DNA of 64,000 nucleotides from Artemisia argyi (lineage: Eukaryota > Streptophyta > Magnoliopsida > Asterales > Asteraceae), in assembly GCA_030686995.1 (NCBI GenBank), contig CM060680.1, forward strand, positions 202,851,322-202,915,321, read 5' to 3'. The translations under genes were made by a program, and so were the position numbers. Positions 62,396 to 64,000 of the stretch are shown in pieces (positions within the stretch are counted from its first letter, which is position 1; each line of letters begins with the position of its first letter). A model generated the notes under the pieces. The model saw only the letters and a program-made list of their open reading frames with translations, was not told where the DNA came from and did not search any database.

Positions 62396-62668
62396 CAGGG
62401 ACGGAGCCACATTAGACTTGCGATGGGTCATGTTCCAACCATAAATAGCTTCTGATTGTATTATGCATATATAGAAATTGATAACAGTTTAGTCTGCACT
62501 ATACGTTTGGCCCACCCGAGTTCTCAAAACAAATTGTGTCTTTGTTCTAAGCCTTTTTCTTATTAGAATTTTACTTACTCGTAAGTTTTGAACATCTTAG
62601 TTATTTTTGAAGTCATCTTTAGTGTATATTTTGGCCGGCCCAGATTATAAATTTTGGCTCCTTCACTG
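62396..62668. mobile_element. hAT-type MITE, 273 bp
   Basis: The left end is CAGGGACGGAGCCACATTAG. The right end, inverted, is CAGTGAAGGAGCCAAAATTT. Flanks TAAATGCA and TAAAGCAC may be a changed 8-bp target duplication. There is no coding sequence. The ends look like the Tip100 branch of hAT. Confidence 0.6.
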
Positions 62669-64000
62669 TAAAGCACACCAATATTTCTTCACACGAAGTA
62701 CTTGTGCACTTTTAAAGTTTTAGGAGCCATGTCTATAATTCGATTGAACCCTTAATACGTGAAATTTACATTAACAAAGTACACACAAATACAACCAAAA
62801 TATTACACTTTTGTTTGTATTAAAAACCCAATATTCTACGTGACAAAACAAATGATTAAAAACTTATCTACATAAATGGCATCCTAAGAACTCTTATTTA
62901 GTATTCATTTAACTTAATAACGACATCCTTAAGGGTTGTCATTAAGTAAATAAGTTTTATTACAACATTATCTATGAATACTTTTGGTTAGATGATAATT
63001 TCGAAACAGGTGGCAACAATTTAGGATATAGTGAATACACAATTGATACTTGATTGCGATTGGTTGAATTTCATTCTTACAAACAATTGTAATAAAATAA
63101 TGTCTCTTAACGACAACCCTTAGGGCTGTCGTTAGAAAAACCTTTAACTTAAACACTAAACATCTCGAGAAATCGATCAACCTATAATCATTTCCCTTTA
63201 TAATAACCATCTTTTATTAAACAAAACGCAAATATTTACATACATATATTGCACAAATAATAGTACATGACAAACATTTCAACTGAGACTTTAAACTCAA
63301 AACGTCTTGTTAGGTAAAGCACTTAAAATTACCGAGAAGCTAATAATATCAAATTTTTAAGCGTTGCGCAATTTCCCTAAAGATATGCAAATGTGCATAA
63401 GCATATGAGGTTAAGATCACGTCATAAATATAATGCATAGTAGAATCTGCGCATATATCCTTCCAAATTATATATGTATATATTTTTATGAAAACGTGAA
63501 TTAAGACAAGACATAATAGGATGGTACCTAACATGTGAAACCCCTATTACTTAAGTCACCACCAATACACCCTATTAAGTTACCACCATGACTAAACCAA
63601 ATAACACCCTGTTCGGTTATTATTGTGACTTAAACAAAAAAACTAATTAGAGTTTGCTTGTTTCCATATTTAAACAAATACGGAGTATTTGTGATAACTA
63701 AATGTTGAATGAGTGTTGCGAAAGGTTGACCAATGGATAAGTGAAAAAAATAAGGAAAATGACGTTATGGTAATACGACATTGAATGATGATATTTTGAA
63801 TGATGATATTTGTTACGTTATCAATACATATTACCTAACAAACAATCAATATCCTTAGTAAATATCAGTTTTTTGAAAACAAAACCTAACCATCCAGTTC
63901 AACCGAAGAAAACTGTAGAAAACCATATTCTACCAACAAAAACCAGAAACACAAAAAGCAAAACGATGTTATGCTAATGTGACATTGAATAATGATATTT
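62669..64000. other. Intergenic with MITE-like motifs, runs off the window
   Basis: Palindromic ACGACATCCTTAAGGGTTGTC at 62920 and ACGACAACCCTTAGGGCTGTCG at 63111 suggest a small element between about 62910 and 63140. A 36-bp sequence at 63761-63796 recurs at 63965-64000 with a few changes. No gene seen. Confidence 0.4.

Overview
The window is nuclear DNA of a flowering plant: AT-rich, gene-poor, full of nested transposable elements, with one conventional spliced host gene. The retroelement proteins resemble those I know from daisy-family (Asteraceae) genomes, especially the antisense gene of the Tat element. That placement is from memory and is an inference.

Layout. 1-5050 is intergenic DNA with a hairpin element wedged between two (AT)n arrays, a small Helitron (3344-3903) and an old LTR-like remnant. 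5051-18474 is a 13.4 kb Athila-type Ty3/gypsy element on the minus strand, with 3687-bp LTRs and a GTGAC target duplication. It keeps gag and protease but has lost reverse transcriptase, RNase H and integrase. 18475-30782 is intergenic DNA with older TIR elements and a LINE fragment. 30783-41080 is a complete 10.3 kb Tat-lineage element on the plus strand, with 490-bp LTRs and an ATCGT target duplication. It has an unbroken 1731-residue gag-pol, a tandem-repeat block behind pol, and a spliced four-exon antisense gene (795 residues) that reads through in frame. 42598-48889 is a cluster of small transposons: a SINE with a 16-bp target duplication, four Harbinger-like elements with TAA target duplications, and a 2962-bp solo LTR inside one of them. 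50601-54729 is the host gene, a TORTIFOLIA1-like microtubule-associated protein with four exons. Its second intron holds an inverted repeat and a 287-bp Helitron. 54730-64000 is intergenic DNA with a third Helitron, hAT-like and other MITEs, and microsatellites.

How it fits together. The Athila copy could move only with enzymes supplied by relatives, whereas the Tat copy looks structurally complete. Both have nearly identical LTRs, so both inserted recently. The antisense gene lies inside the Tat element, has its own TATA-like box on the opposite strand, and converges on the sense gag-pol across the tandem repeats. No tRNA, rRNA or CRISPR array was seen.
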